Origin: an uncultured Eubacteriales bacterium
Lineage (GTDB): Bacteria > Bacillota > Clostridia > Oscillospirales > Oscillospiraceae
Direction: 5' to 3'
Assembly (NCBI GenBank): GCA_900545805.1
Contig: URAL01000005.1
Coordinates: 1-58,592, forward strand
DNA: 58,592 bases
Below the pieces are notes generated by a model that saw only the letters and a program-made list of their open reading frames with translations, was not told the origin of the DNA and ran no database searches. Both the position numbers and the translations under genes were made by a program. Positions 48,623-57,953 of this stretch are shown here, one piece after another. Position 1 is the stretch's first letter, and each line of letters starts with the position of its first letter.

Positions 48623-49420
48623 TTATGCATCGGCGTTCGCATTGCTATTTGCCTTTGCTTGGCACTGCATGCCGGTATTGTCGATCGTGTAGTCTCCGGT
48701 AAGCAGAATCTGCGATACGGGTACGATCTTGTATCCGTCGGCAATTAGCCCTTCAATTATGCCGGGCAGAGCCTCCGGAGTGTTCTCGGCGGCGTTGTGG
48801 AACAGCACGATGCTGCCGGACTTCACGTTTTTGAGAACCCTGTCGGATATATCGCCTGCCGATATGCCCTTCCAGTCGAGACTGTCTACATCCCATTGTA
48901 TGGCGCTCATGCCCATGGAGTTTACCGTGCTGATGACAGTGTCGTTATACTCGCCGTAGGGACAGCGGAACAGCGTCGGCTCCGTGCCGGTTATTTTTTT
49001 TATCTTCTCGTTCGAGGCAGAGATGTTTGACCTTATCTCTTCCGCCGTCAGCTGCGCGAAGTGCGCGTGATCATCCGAGTGGCTCATTACCTCGTTTCCC
49101 GCGTCGCTGAGCGCCTTGACGGACTCAGGGTATTTATCGGCCCACTGGCCGACGACGAAGAACGTTGCGTGTATGTTGTATTTATTGAGTATATCTATGA
49201 GCTCCTGCGTATCCTCGTTGCCCCAGGCCGCGTCGAAGGACAGCGCCACCGTTTTATCGTCGCGCCGGACGCAGTAGATCGGAAGCTGCCTGTCGGAGGC
49301 CGAGACTCCGACCACCGCAGGGCTGTTTGTCGTCCAGAATATCACCGCCGTGAGCAGCACAAGCGCGACTGCCGACGCTGCCGCCTTGCGATTCTTGATT
49401 TTGCCCAATAGTTTTTTCAA
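48623..49420 (-). CDS. Polysaccharide deacetylase, PdaB-like
   Basis: 265 residues. A membrane anchor (about 12-30) is followed by a NodB domain: SFDAAWGNEDT (normally SFDDG-like), SHSDDH (metal His pair), RCPYGEYN and LFHN. In spore formers such enzymes act on cortex or wall peptidoglycan. I chose TTG 49420, with GGGAGGG 8 nt upstream, over ATG 49450, which has no good site. Last gene of the envelope cluster. Confidence 0.85.
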   Translation of the reverse strand: MKKLLGKIKNRKAAASAVALVLLTAVIFWTTNSPAVVGVSASDRQLPIYCVRRDDKTVALSFDAAWGNEDTQELIDILNKYNIHATFFVVGQWADKYPESVKALSDAGNEVMSHSDDHAHFAQLTAEEIRSNISASNEKIKKITGTEPTLFRCPYGEYNDTVISTVNSMGMSAIQWDVDSLDWKGISAGDISDRVLKNVKSGSIVLFHNAAENTPEALPGIIEGLIADGYKIVPVSQILLTGDYTIDNTGMQCQAKANSNANADA

Positions 49421-49492
49421 AAAAGATCCCTCCCGTAAGGCTTTGTACATTACTATGCCTGTTCGGGAGGAATTATACTATATTCATTCAAT

Positions 49493-50212
49493 TCAGCCGA
49501 ATATCCACTGGTAGGTTACGCCGAAGGCCTCTCGCAGAAAGTAATTGAGCATGATGGGCGCGTAGGTCGTGTGCGCGGCCACAGAGCCGACGCTCACATC
49601 AAGCGACCTTGCCAGCAGCTTTGCCCTGTATATATGGTATTCGCTCGTAACAACGGCGGTGCTTTCGTCGGGATCGTCGCCGCGAGAGCGAATTATATCA
49701 AAGCTGTATTCGAGGTTTTCAAGCGTTGAGGTCGCCTTATCCTCCAAAATGATGCGGCTTTTGTCGATGCCGTTTTCCGTAAGCCACTCCGACATAGCCT
49801 CGGCCTCGCTTATGTTTTCATCAGCGCCCTGACCGCCGCTGACTATGGCAACGGTATCGGGATGCTCCTTCATATAGTCACGCGCCGCCCGCACACGCTC
49901 GACGAGCGAGAGAGAGGGCGTATCGCCGTGCACCGCAGCTCCCAGTACGATTATGTAGTCATATTCCCTGTCGCCTTCGCCGGAGGCCGCATCGATTATC
50001 GGCACCTCGACCGCAATGAGATATATAAGCCCTATCGCCGTAAGGACGCACACCGTGCGCTTTATCCATGCTTTCGGGCAAAAGCGCATTATCGCAACGA
50101 GCGCCGCCGCAAAAAACAGCGCGTAGGCGATATAGCCGACGCCGGTGAAGAAAAAGCGCAGTATGAGTCCTGCGAGCACCAGCACTCCGGGCAGAATATA
50201 TTTTTTATTCAT
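49493..50212 (-). CDS. YdcF/ElyC-type DUF218 membrane protein
   Basis: 239 residues. Three hydrophobic helices (about 5-75) precede a DUF218 domain with YIIVLGAAVHGDTPS, IVSGGQGADE, ISEAEAMSEWL and VVTSEYHIYRA. Relatives act in envelope polymer metabolism or vancomycin sensitivity. ATG 50212 has GGAGG upstream and overlaps the end of the ABC-F gene by 8 nt. Confidence 0.85.
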   Translation of the reverse strand: MNKKYILPGVLVLAGLILRFFFTGVGYIAYALFFAAALVAIMRFCPKAWIKRTVCVLTAIGLIYLIAVEVPIIDAASGEGDREYDYIIVLGAAVHGDTPSLSLVERVRAARDYMKEHPDTVAIVSGGQGADENISEAEAMSEWLTENGIDKSRIILEDKATSTLENLEYSFDIIRSRGDDPDESTAVVTSEYHIYRAKLLARSLDVSVGSVAAHTTYAPIMLNYFLREAFGVTYQWIFG

Positions 50213-52082
50213 CCGATATATCCTCCCACTCACCATATTTTTCAAGGAGCCTTTCGTTGAGTTCATCCTTCTGTGCGCCGAGCTCCATGAGCTTTTGATA
50301 GTCGCTTGAGTTTTCCTGCTCAAGCATCTCTATATCGCTCACCTGCTTTTCAAGCGCCGCGATCTCGCGCTCAAGCCTTGCAAGGCGTTTTTCCTTATTC
50401 ACAGACGGTTTCTTCGCGCATTTTTCGGGCTTTAAAGCCTTCGCCTCGGCCTTGGCCGTGCGCATAAAGACCTCCTGACGCTTGAGATACTCGCGCATCT
50501 GCCCGTATGTTCCGCGATAATCGAGAAGTCTGCCGCCGTCGAGATACCAGATGCGCGTTGCGAATTTTTCGATAAAATAGCGGTCATGCGAGACGAACAG
50601 CAGCGCCTCGGAATAATCCGATACGGCGTCCTCCATCCATTCGCGGCTGGCGATATCCAAATGGTTCGTCGGCTCGTCGAGGATAAGCAGATTGATGTCG
50701 CTGCCCATGAGCATGCACAGCCTGAGTCTGCTCTTTTCTCCGCCGGAGAGTGCGCCTACGGGCGTAAACACATCCTCGCCGCGGAAGCCGAACGCTGCCA
50801 GCCTGTTGCGCGCCTCCTGCGGAGAGCAGCGGCAGTCGTACAGCATCGTGTCGAGAAGCGAACGTTCCTCGTCAGTAAAGTGTATTATCTGCGGCAGGTA
50901 CGCCGGGCGCACGGAGGGGCCGAATTTTATGTATCCTGCGTCGGGCGGCTCCTGCTGCATTATCATTTTGACGAGCGTGCTCTTTCCCGTTCCGTTATCG
51001 CCGATAAGCGCAATGCGCTCGCCGCCGGAGACCGTGAGCTCAAGCCCCTCAAAGAGCTTTTTCGCCCCGAAGGCCTTAGACACATTGTGGCACACGAGCA
51101 CCTCGTCGGCGTGGAAATCCGCCGAAGAAAACTTCGCCGAGAGCTTTTTTGCCTCGGTCGGCTTTACGGTCTGCTCGAGCTTTGCTATGCGCTTTTCCAT
51201 GGAAAACGCGCGCTTATGCAGCTTATCGTTGCCCATGAACGCCCACAGATGCATCTGCTCGGCAGCGCGGGTGAGCTGCTCTATCTTGGCCTGATCCTTT
51301 TCATATTTCCTGAGCTTTTCCTCAAAGCGCTTCTGCCGCTCGACAACATAAAAGCTGTATCCGCCGCTGTAAAGCTCGGCCTTGCCCTCGCTTATCTCAA
51401 TGCAGCGCTGAGCTGTCTTGTCTATAAAATAGCGGTCATGGCTTATTAAAAGCACCGTGCCCTTAAAATGCCGGAGATAGTCCTCAAGCCATTCGGTAGC
51501 ACGCAGATCGAGATGGTTCGTCGGCTCGTCGAGCAGCAGTATGTCCGTTTTTTCAAGGATAAGACGGGCAAGGTTTACCCTCGTCCGCTCGCCGCCGGAG
51601 AGCTGGTCGAAGGGCTGCTCGCGCATGCTCTGCGGTATATCCAGTCCGTTTGCCACGCGGCTGCGGTCAGTGTCCATATCAAAGCCGCCGAGACGGGCAA
51701 AGTCGGCCGAGAGCCTGTCGTATTCCGAAAGCAGCTTGTCCGATTGATCGGTCTCCATTCTTTCAGCAAGCTCGTCGAGCTTCGCACTTATGGCATAAAG
51801 CTCACGGTGTGCATCCTTCAAAACATCCTCGGTCGTCCAGCCGTCGGGGTAGACGGGAATCTGAGATATGAGCCCAAGGCGCTTTCCAGAGGCTATTGCC
51901 ACTGTGCCCTCGTCATAGTCGATCTCGCCGGTCAAAATGCGAAACAGCGTTGTTTTGCCGCATCCGTTGTGTCCGAGTATGCCGACGCGTTCACCTTCGG
52001 CAATGTCGAAGCTGAGCCCGTCAAGTATATTTTTACCCAATTCAAAGGACTTTACAAGTCCGTTGACGGATATGTCTGTCAT
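50205..52082 (-). CDS. ABC-F family ATPase
   Basis: 625 residues, two nucleotide-binding domains without membrane helices: Walker A GHNGCGKTT and GDNGTGKST, signatures LSGGERTRVNL and LSGGEKSRLRL, and a charged linker. A C-terminal coiled coil (about 550-620) completes the Uup/YdiF-like layout. These proteins act on the ribosome as translation factors or antibiotic protectors. It sits inside a cell-envelope gene run. Confidence 0.92.
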   Translation of the reverse strand: MTDISVNGLVKSFELGKNILDGLSFDIAEGERVGILGHNGCGKTTLFRILTGEIDYDEGTVAIASGKRLGLISQIPVYPDGWTTEDVLKDAHRELYAISAKLDELAERMETDQSDKLLSEYDRLSADFARLGGFDMDTDRSRVANGLDIPQSMREQPFDQLSGGERTRVNLARLILEKTDILLLDEPTNHLDLRATEWLEDYLRHFKGTVLLISHDRYFIDKTAQRCIEISEGKAELYSGGYSFYVVERQKRFEEKLRKYEKDQAKIEQLTRAAEQMHLWAFMGNDKLHKRAFSMEKRIAKLEQTVKPTEAKKLSAKFSSADFHADEVLVCHNVSKAFGAKKLFEGLELTVSGGERIALIGDNGTGKSTLVKMIMQQEPPDAGYIKFGPSVRPAYLPQIIHFTDEERSLLDTMLYDCRCSPQEARNRLAAFGFRGEDVFTPVGALSGGEKSRLRLCMLMGSDINLLILDEPTNHLDIASREWMEDAVSDYSEALLFVSHDRYFIEKFATRIWYLDGGRLLDYRGTYGQMREYLKRQEVFMRTAKAEAKALKPEKCAKKPSVNKEKRLARLEREIAALEKQVSDIEMLEQENSSDYQKLMELGAQKDELNERLLEKYGEWEDISDE

Positions 52083-52097
52083 TATATTTCTCCTAAA

Positions 52098-53384
52098 TCA
52101 GCTTACCGCCGCCTGAAGCACTGTGTTTATAACGCCGCCGGCAGCTCCGAGTCCGCTGCCGCCATTTTCGACGATGCAGGCGAAGGCATAGGGGTGCTCC
52201 TCGTCGTTTAGAAAGCCGACGAACCAGCCGTGCGCTGCCTTGCCGTCGCCGACCTCAGCCGTGCCGGTCTTGGCGGAGATATTAAGTCCCGGGAAGCGCT
52301 CCTGCCCGTAGTGATACACGACGTTGTAGTTCATCATCGACGCTACCTTCTGCGCTGTGTCAGACGAGAGAAGCTGCGTCGTTTTGACAGATTGGCCGAG
52401 GAGCGATGGCTCGACGACCGTGCCGCCGTTTGCATATGCTCCGGCAAGACGCATCATGGCGTAGGGGCAGACAAGGTCGTTATACTGGCCGATGCCTGAC
52501 CAGGCCATGGCCGCGCTCATGGAGCTGTCCTTATCATAATTTCCGGCCTGAGTCGATATGCTGTCAAGCTTAAGAGAGGTGGTTATGCCGAGCTTTTCGG
52601 CATACTGTGCGATGATATCCGGACCGAGCTCGAGAGATATCTCGGCAAAGGCGCAGTTGCAGGAATTTGAAAGCGCCTGCTCAATAGTCTGCTGACCGTG
52701 GACTCCCGTGCAGTTAATCTTGACGCCCTTTACATCGACCGAGCCCGCGCAGCTGAATGTGCGGTGGTAGATATTATCAATGCTTTCAAGCGCCGCAGTG
52801 AGCGTTACGAGCTTAAACACGGAGCCCGGCGTGAACGACGCGCTTATGCAGCGGTTGATATACGCCCCGTCAGGCAGCGTCTCCGGAGGGTTGAGAGGGT
52901 CTATCGATGGCGATGATACCATGCACAGTACCTCGCCGGTCTTGTAGTTATAGATCATGACCGCACCCTTACGGCCGTTTAATGCCTCATAGGCCTTGAG
53001 ATTCAAGTCCGCATCAACGGTGAGCTGAAGATTTACGTCCTCCTGCTCCTCGATACCGGTTATGAGATTAAAGCCCGAGAGCTTGCTTTTAAAGGAGCTG
53101 AGCGCACCCGTGCCGACATTGCCGGTGTAGTCTCCGGTAACGTGGTAGCAGGCGATGCGCGTATTAGCGTTTTCCGCATAGCTTTTTTCGCCGCCTCCCA
53201 TTTTGGCAAGCACAGTGCCGTTGCAGTCTGTCAGCGTATACGTGCTGCCTGAGGTGGACTGGTCAAAGTAAAGCGCCCACATTTCACCGTCCTTTATATA
53301 CCGTCCGATGTACACGAAAAGCCCGATGACGATGAGAAACGCCATAAGCAGTGCGGAAAAGGCGCGCAGTGATACTTTTTTCAT
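52098..53384 (-). CDS. Penicillin-binding transpeptidase, PbpA type
   Basis: 428 residues, short for a class B PBP. One N-terminal helix, a compact linker, then the transpeptidase domain: FTPGSVFK (active Ser), SNSCNC (SxN) and AKTGTAE (KTG). It crosslinks peptidoglycan outside the membrane with a SEDS glycosyltransferase. Its ATG overlaps the stop of the FHA-SEDS gene (ATGA), which makes that protein its partner. Confidence 0.9.
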   Translation of the reverse strand: MKKVSLRAFSALLMAFLIVIGLFVYIGRYIKDGEMWALYFDQSTSGSTYTLTDCNGTVLAKMGGGEKSYAENANTRIACYHVTGDYTGNVGTGALSSFKSKLSGFNLITGIEEQEDVNLQLTVDADLNLKAYEALNGRKGAVMIYNYKTGEVLCMVSSPSIDPLNPPETLPDGAYINRCISASFTPGSVFKLVTLTAALESIDNIYHRTFSCAGSVDVKGVKINCTGVHGQQTIEQALSNSCNCAFAEISLELGPDIIAQYAEKLGITTSLKLDSISTQAGNYDKDSSMSAAMAWSGIGQYNDLVCPYAMMRLAGAYANGGTVVEPSLLGQSVKTTQLLSSDTAQKVASMMNYNVVYHYGQERFPGLNISAKTGTAEVGDGKAAHGWFVGFLNDEEHPYAFACIVENGGSGLGAAGGVINTVLQAAVS

Positions 53385-55102
53385 GCCGTCTCCTCCCTCG
53401 GCGCGGCACTTTCGCGCTGCTGCTTTTTAGTTTTTGCCTCCGGCGGACGCACTACGAAGCTTGCGCCCTTGCGCGTGTCACCGGCCTTTATGAACGCAAG
53501 CAGCATCCAGCACGCAAGAACAGACGTGCCGCCGCGTGACACGAACGGGAATGTTACGCCTGTAAACGGCAGGATATCAACAGAGCCGAACACGTTCAGC
53601 GCGACCTGCACCATAAACATGCTCGCCGTCGCGCAGGCTGCTATGGAATAATACGCGCTGCGGCCGTGGCCGGAGTTGCGCACGGCAAAAAACGCAAGCG
53701 CCAGTATCGCAAGCACGGCGCATATGGCTACTATGAGCCCGAGCTCCTCGCACATGACACCGAATACCGTGTCTGTATTTCCGGCAAAGGTACTCTTGAG
53801 CCAGCCGTTGCCCGCACCCTTGCCGAAAAGTCCGCCGGATGCGCCGGCCGAGAGTGCGTGGGTCTGCTGATAGCCGCCGTCCCAGATATTCTCGGCGTCC
53901 CAGATATGTCCCCATGTAGCAAAGCGTCGAGCGACGTGAGCTTTCATTTTAAGCATCAGAAAGCCTGCCATGCCCGCTCCCGTCACGGCAAGGGCGACAG
54001 TTGCTATCGAGCCCGAGCGCATGAAGGATATCACGAGGAAGGTTACGAAAAATATAAGCGCCGTGCCGAAATCGCTGCTGAAGGCGAGAAATATAACGCA
54101 CAGTGCCGAAAACGCGATAAAAAGAATAAGGTTTTTGGTGCTGAACAGCCTGTCGAGCGTAGCAGCGCCGACATAGATAAACGCGACCTTTACAAATTCC
54201 GAGGGCTGGACGGACAGCGTCCCTATGCGTATCCAGTTTTTCGCGCCGTACTGCTCCGTTCCGAGAACGAGCACCGCGGCGAGAATGAGCACCGACAGTA
54301 TCGCCAGCGGCAGGCGCATGGTCTTCGTTCTGTCAAGATCGCGCAGCCACCAGCCGAGGGCAAAAAACGCAACGACGCCCGCGAAGACGATTATCATCTG
54401 CCGGAACATCTCGTCCGGTACGGACGAGGCTATAACAGAAAGACCGATAGAAGACAGGAAAAAGGCCAGAGTTTCGACCTCAAAGCCCGTGCGGCGTATG
54501 CTGCGCATGGCAAAATAGCAAAACCACTCGAGCAGCACGAGCAGCACAAAGCCGAGCAGTATGCCGGCCGCATACTCGCTTTCGGCCGTGCACAGGTGCT
54601 CAAGCAGAAGTATCGCCTGAAAAACCGTCAGGAAAAACAGCGTCACCGCCGGGTGAACACGCTTCCAGCTCTGAGTTCTGCGCGCTTCGATAGCGTCGCG
54701 CTGCTTTTCGCTTATATCTCGAAAGCGCACGCTGTTTCCGGCAAGGTTCAAAACGTCGCCGTCGCGCACGACGGTGCCCACACCCTGCACCTTTTCGCCG
54801 TTGACCCAGACTCCGCCCTTGGAGAAGATGTCGAATATACGCCACACGCCCTTAGGACTGCGGATAAGCACCGCGTGCACACGGCTGACCGAGGCATACG
54901 GCAGGCATATATCCGCCGATTTCGAGCGGCCGATGAGATTCTCCCAATGGTTTATAAGCGCAACGCCGTCATCCTTGTGGATATATCCCCATATCTCGGT
55001 CTGCGATTTGTTGCCGAGCATGCTGCGCATGCAGCGAATGAGAACGATTATCGCAAACAGCGGAAGTATATAAGAAGCTACAGTGACGATCATGTCCGCC
55101 AA
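53381..55102 (-). CDS. FHA domain fused to a SEDS (FtsW/RodA) glycosyltransferase
   Basis: 573 residues. One helix (about 5-25) is followed by an FHA domain (about 50-140) with IGRSKSADI, SVSRVHA and WVNGEKV, the phosphothreonine-binding residues. From about 165 comes a ten-helix SEDS domain with VQPSEF, SSDFGTA, NTDTVFGVMCEELG and FPFVSRGGTS. SEDS proteins polymerise lipid II; the FHA part should link this to Ser/Thr kinase signalling. The start is TTG 55102 with AGAGGTG 6 nt upstream. Coupled to the PBP gene. Confidence 0.9.
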   Translation of the reverse strand: MADMIVTVASYILPLFAIIVLIRCMRSMLGNKSQTEIWGYIHKDDGVALINHWENLIGRSKSADICLPYASVSRVHAVLIRSPKGVWRIFDIFSKGGVWVNGEKVQGVGTVVRDGDVLNLAGNSVRFRDISEKQRDAIEARRTQSWKRVHPAVTLFFLTVFQAILLLEHLCTAESEYAAGILLGFVLLVLLEWFCYFAMRSIRRTGFEVETLAFFLSSIGLSVIASSVPDEMFRQMIIVFAGVVAFFALGWWLRDLDRTKTMRLPLAILSVLILAAVLVLGTEQYGAKNWIRIGTLSVQPSEFVKVAFIYVGAATLDRLFSTKNLILFIAFSALCVIFLAFSSDFGTALIFFVTFLVISFMRSGSIATVALAVTGAGMAGFLMLKMKAHVARRFATWGHIWDAENIWDGGYQQTHALSAGASGGLFGKGAGNGWLKSTFAGNTDTVFGVMCEELGLIVAICAVLAILALAFFAVRNSGHGRSAYYSIAACATASMFMVQVALNVFGSVDILPFTGVTFPFVSRGGTSVLACWMLLAFIKAGDTRKGASFVVRPPEAKTKKQQRESAAPREETA

Positions 55103-55177
55103 GCATTTCACCTCTTTTGAATTTGATAGTATTGCAAGCTCACGGATATTGATTAATAATATCATAAATGTACTGCA

Positions 55178-55206
55178 TTGACAAGCAAGCCGGATTTATT
55201 TACAAT
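55178..55206 (+). promoter_or_regulatory. Promoter of the NusG-II gene
   Basis: TTGACA, 17 nt, TACAAT. The expected start is about 55213, the first base of the coding region. Confidence 0.65.
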
Positions 55207-55212
55207 AGGTTC

Positions 55213-55578
55213 ATGAATATGAAAAGCTCGAAAACATGGATAGTGATATTTGCCGCAGTGCTCGTTATATGCGCGGCGGCTTTCCTGCTGCTCAAGGGCA
55301 GCGGCGGGCACGGTGCAGTCGCCGTCATACGCGTCGACGGCGAAATATATGAAAAAATCAACCTTGACACCGTCGCTGTTGCATATGACATGGAAATCAA
55401 GACGGAGTTTGGGTATAATAAATTACACATAGAGCACGATGGTATAAGCGTAACAGAGGCCGACTGCCGCGACCATATCTGCATGGATCAGGGCAAGGTC
55501 AGCCAGGCCGGCGTTCCGATCGTGTGTCTGCCCCACAGACTCACAATAGAGATCGAGGGGGACGATATAGATGCCTAA
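55213..55578 (+). CDS. Membrane-anchored NusG-II domain protein
   Basis: 121 residues: one helix (about 8-28), then a NusG domain II-like fold with the motif CRDHICMDQGKVSQAGVPIVCLPHRL. The paired Cys are typical. Usually found with the Gx/heptaprenyl-synthase-like gene, as here (8-nt overlap). Function unknown. The start could be ATG 55213 or 55219. Confidence 0.85.
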   Translation: MNMKSSKTWIVIFAAVLVICAAAFLLLKGSGGHGAVAVIRVDGEIYEKINLDTVAVAYDMEIKTEFGYNKLHIEHDGISVTEADCRDHICMDQGKVSQAGVPIVCLPHRLTIEIEGDDIDA

Positions 55579-56071
55579 GACGAGAAGGCTCGCGCTCATG
55601 GCAATGTTCACGGCCGCCTCGCTGATCGTTTTCGTCATTGAAGCGCAGATACCGGCTCCGATCCCCGTTCCGGGCGTAAAGCTCGGTCTTGCCAATATCG
55701 TCACGCTCATCGCCATGGTAATGCTCGGGCGGCGCGAGGCGGGGCTTATCCTGCTTGTACGCATCGCAATGGGCAGCGTGTTCACAGGCGGCGTATCGGC
55801 ATTCATATTCAGTATTGCCGGCGGTGCTCTGGCATATGCCGTCATGTGCCTGACGCTCAGGCCGTTTTCGGGAAAGCTTCTTTGGGTGGTCAGCGTATTA
55901 GGGGCTGTGGCGCACAATCTCGGTCAGCTGTGTGCGGCGGTGCTCATAACAAAAACGGCCTCACTGTTTCTGTATGCGCCCGTTCTTCTGGCTTCGGCCA
56001 TAGTGACCGGTGTGTTTACGGGGTTTGCGGCAATGTATCTTATCCGCCGACTGGACAAAACAGTGCAGTAG
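55571..56071 (+). CDS. Gx transporter family protein
   Basis: 166 residues with five hydrophobic helices; the PGVKLGLANIVTL segment matches the family once called heptaprenyl diphosphate synthase component I. It looks like an S-component-type carrier. Substrate unknown. Overlaps the NusG-II gene. Confidence 0.85.
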   Translation: MPKTRRLALMAMFTAASLIVFVIEAQIPAPIPVPGVKLGLANIVTLIAMVMLGRREAGLILLVRIAMGSVFTGGVSAFIFSIAGGALAYAVMCLTLRPFSGKLLWVVSVLGAVAHNLGQLCAAVLITKTASLFLYAPVLLASAIVTGVFTGFAAMYLIRRLDKTVQ

Positions 56072-56117
56072 TATTATAATGAAATTACGTAATATTTGAT
56101 ATTAGGAGTTAATTGTA

Positions 56118-56948
56118 ATGAGCGAATGTACACATGATTGCTCGACCTGTCAGGAAAACTGCGGCGAGCGCGAAACTCAGGATCTGAGAGCGAAGCTCAA
56201 TCCGGCGGCAAGCGTCAAAAAGGTCATTGCCGTCGTAAGCGGCAAGGGCGGCGTCGGCAAGAGCCTTGTCACCGGCCTTCTGGCAAGCAAAATGCAGAGC
56301 CGCGGCTATCAGGCGGCCGTTCTGGATGCGGATATTACGGGCCCGTCGATCCCTAAGGCCTTCGGCATCCGCGAGCATGCCCGCGGCACGGAAGAGCTGC
56401 TCATCCCCTGCTACTCAAACAAGGGCACGCAGATTATGTCCGTAAACCTCATCCTCGACAACGAGACAGATCCCGTCGTGTGGCGAGGTCCTGTAATCGC
56501 CGGCGTAGTTACGCAGTTCTGGAGCGATGTGCTGTGGAATGACGTCGACTACATGTTTGTCGATATGCCTCCAGGAACGGGCGACGTTCCACTCACCGTT
56601 TTCCAGTCACTGCCCATCGACGGCATCATTATCGTCACCTCGCCTCAGGAGCTGGTGTCCATGATCGTGGCCAAGGCCGTTAACATGGCAAAGCTTATGA
56701 ACATTCCGGTGCTCGGCATCGTCGAGAACATGAGCTACTTCAAATGCCCCGACTGCGGCAAGGAGCACGAGATATTCGGTGCGAGCAGGGTCGATGCCGT
56801 TGCAAAGGAATTCGGCATCGGGCACACAGCGCGCCTGCCCATCGACCCCGTCATTTCAACGATGGTCGACGCGGGCGAAATTGAAAGTATAAGCGCCGAC
56901 GCTCTTGACGCTCTGGCAGACTTTATAGAAAAAGGAGACAGCAAATGA
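56118..56948 (+). CDS. Mrp/NBP35-type Fe-S carrier ATPase
   Basis: 276 residues. An N-terminal Cys cluster (CTHDCSTCQENC) is followed by the deviant Walker A GKGGVGKS, DMPPGTGD and, near residue 210, a CPDCG pair that holds a bridging Fe-S cluster. It transfers Fe-S clusters in the cytosol. AGGAG precedes the ATG. Overlaps the NifX-like gene by 4 nt. Confidence 0.92.
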   Translation: MSECTHDCSTCQENCGERETQDLRAKLNPAASVKKVIAVVSGKGGVGKSLVTGLLASKMQSRGYQAAVLDADITGPSIPKAFGIREHARGTEELLIPCYSNKGTQIMSVNLILDNETDPVVWRGPVIAGVVTQFWSDVLWNDVDYMFVDMPPGTGDVPLTVFQSLPIDGIIIVTSPQELVSMIVAKAVNMAKLMNIPVLGIVENMSYFKCPDCGKEHEIFGASRVDAVAKEFGIGHTARLPIDPVISTMVDAGEIESISADALDALADFIEKGDSK

Positions 56949-57367
56949 TAATCGCAGTATCTTACAAGGACAACGAAATATTCGAGCACTTCGGCCACGC
57001 CGAGATGTTCGCCATCTACAAGACAAATGACGACAATACCGAGATCATCTCCAAGGAGATAGTCGAGGTCAAGGAATCCGGGCATCAGGCCGTTGCCGAT
57101 CTCATGGACAGCCTGAATGTTGACGCCGTCATCGTCGGCAACATCGGCGTTCACGCGAGAGCGGCGCTGGCGGCCTACGGCATCGTTGCGTTCGCAGGCT
57201 TCTGCGGCAACTCCGACGATGCGGCGGAGCTTCTCATGCGCGGGCAGCTTCCCTTCCTTTCCGACGAAGGCGGCTGCGGCGGCGGTGGCTGCTCCGGCTG
57301 CTCCGGCTGCGGCGACCACAGTCACGAGGACGGAGAGGACTGCGGCTGCGGATGCGGCTGCCACTGA
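56945..57367 (+). CDS. NifX/NifB-C-type protein with a Cys-rich tail
   Basis: 140 residues. The first 110 form the dinitrogenase iron-molybdenum cofactor-binding fold (IAVSYKDNEIFEHFGHAEMF; GNIGVHARAALAAYGI). The last 30 are almost only Gly, Cys and His (GCGGGGCSGCSGCG; DCGCGCGCH), a likely metal-binding tail. Coupling to Mrp suggests handling of Fe-S units; no nitrogenase genes are seen. Confidence 0.88.
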   Translation: MIIAVSYKDNEIFEHFGHAEMFAIYKTNDDNTEIISKEIVEVKESGHQAVADLMDSLNVDAVIVGNIGVHARAALAAYGIVAFAGFCGNSDDAAELLMRGQLPFLSDEGGCGGGGCSGCSGCGDHSHEDGEDCGCGCGCH

Positions 57368-57459
57368 TGAGCCAATAAGTGTGAATTGCCGGGCTAAGTG
57401 CAACAGGAGAGTGTCTTAAAGCCCGACAGCTCCTGAGCATAATAAAAACCGAGAACCTC

Positions 57460-57496
57460 ACGAGGCCTGGCGTTAATAAGCGCCAGGCCTCGTTTT
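57460..57496 (+). terminator. Strong hairpin terminator
   Basis: ACGAGGCCTGGCG, TTAATA, then the matching CGCCAGGCCTCGT arm and TTT. Confidence 0.82.
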
Positions 57497-57676
57497 AGTG
57501 TGATAGATTAGACACCGGAAAGCTTTCTGACCTTTCGGGCAGAGCTCGTGCAGCGATCATGCATTAGCTTCGGCTTGCTCATGCACAGTGCCGGGTGAAA
57601 TCTGTCAACGTTTGCCGTATCGCTTGTGTGCCCTTTTTATCATTTTCGCTTGCGCTCGCTCTATTGACACGGAGAC

Positions 57677-57709
57677 AAAAAAACAGCACCTCGGAAAAAT
57701 CCGGGGTGC
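57677..57709 (-). terminator. Terminator of the zinc-ribbon gene
   Basis: On the minus strand GCACCCCGG, ATTTTT, CCGAGGTGC and a T7 run. Confidence 0.8.
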
Positions 57710-57716
57710 AGTCTGC

Positions 57717-57953
57717 TTATTCCTTGTTGTCGAGCCAGTTGGCGACCTTGCTCTCTTCGATGTCGAGACCGCCGGAGATAAAGGCGACAGCCTCGTTGAA
57801 GTTCATAGCTCTCAGACGAGCGTAGTTGCTTGCGCCGGCACCGGGGCCGTCATTGAGTCTGCCTTCGATGTAGCCGCACTCGTAGCACATGTTCAGTGCA
57901 TACTTGCGGTGGGTATCGAGAGTCATTTCATGTCCGCAGCGAGGGCATTTCAT
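57717..57953 (-). CDS. Small zinc-ribbon protein
   Basis: 78 residues. CPRCG and CYECG form a zinc ribbon in the first 30 residues; the rest is a helical region (FNEAVAFISGGLDIEESKVANWL). AGGAGG lies 8 nt before the ATG. Function unknown; not an obvious ribosomal protein. Confidence 0.8.
   Translation of the reverse strand: MKCPRCGHEMTLDTHRKYALNMCYECGYIEGRLNDGPGAGASNYARLRAMNFNEAVAFISGGLDIEESKVANWLDNKE

Larger units (their letters stand above)
57368..57716. other. 349-bp intergenic region
   Basis: Holds a strong terminator (57460-57496), the terminator of the leftward zinc-ribbon gene (57677-57709) and, at about 57378-57405, GTGAATTGCCGGGC-TAAGTGCAACA, which resembles an IS30-type inverted-repeat end from memory. 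No open frame supported. Confidence 0.5.
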
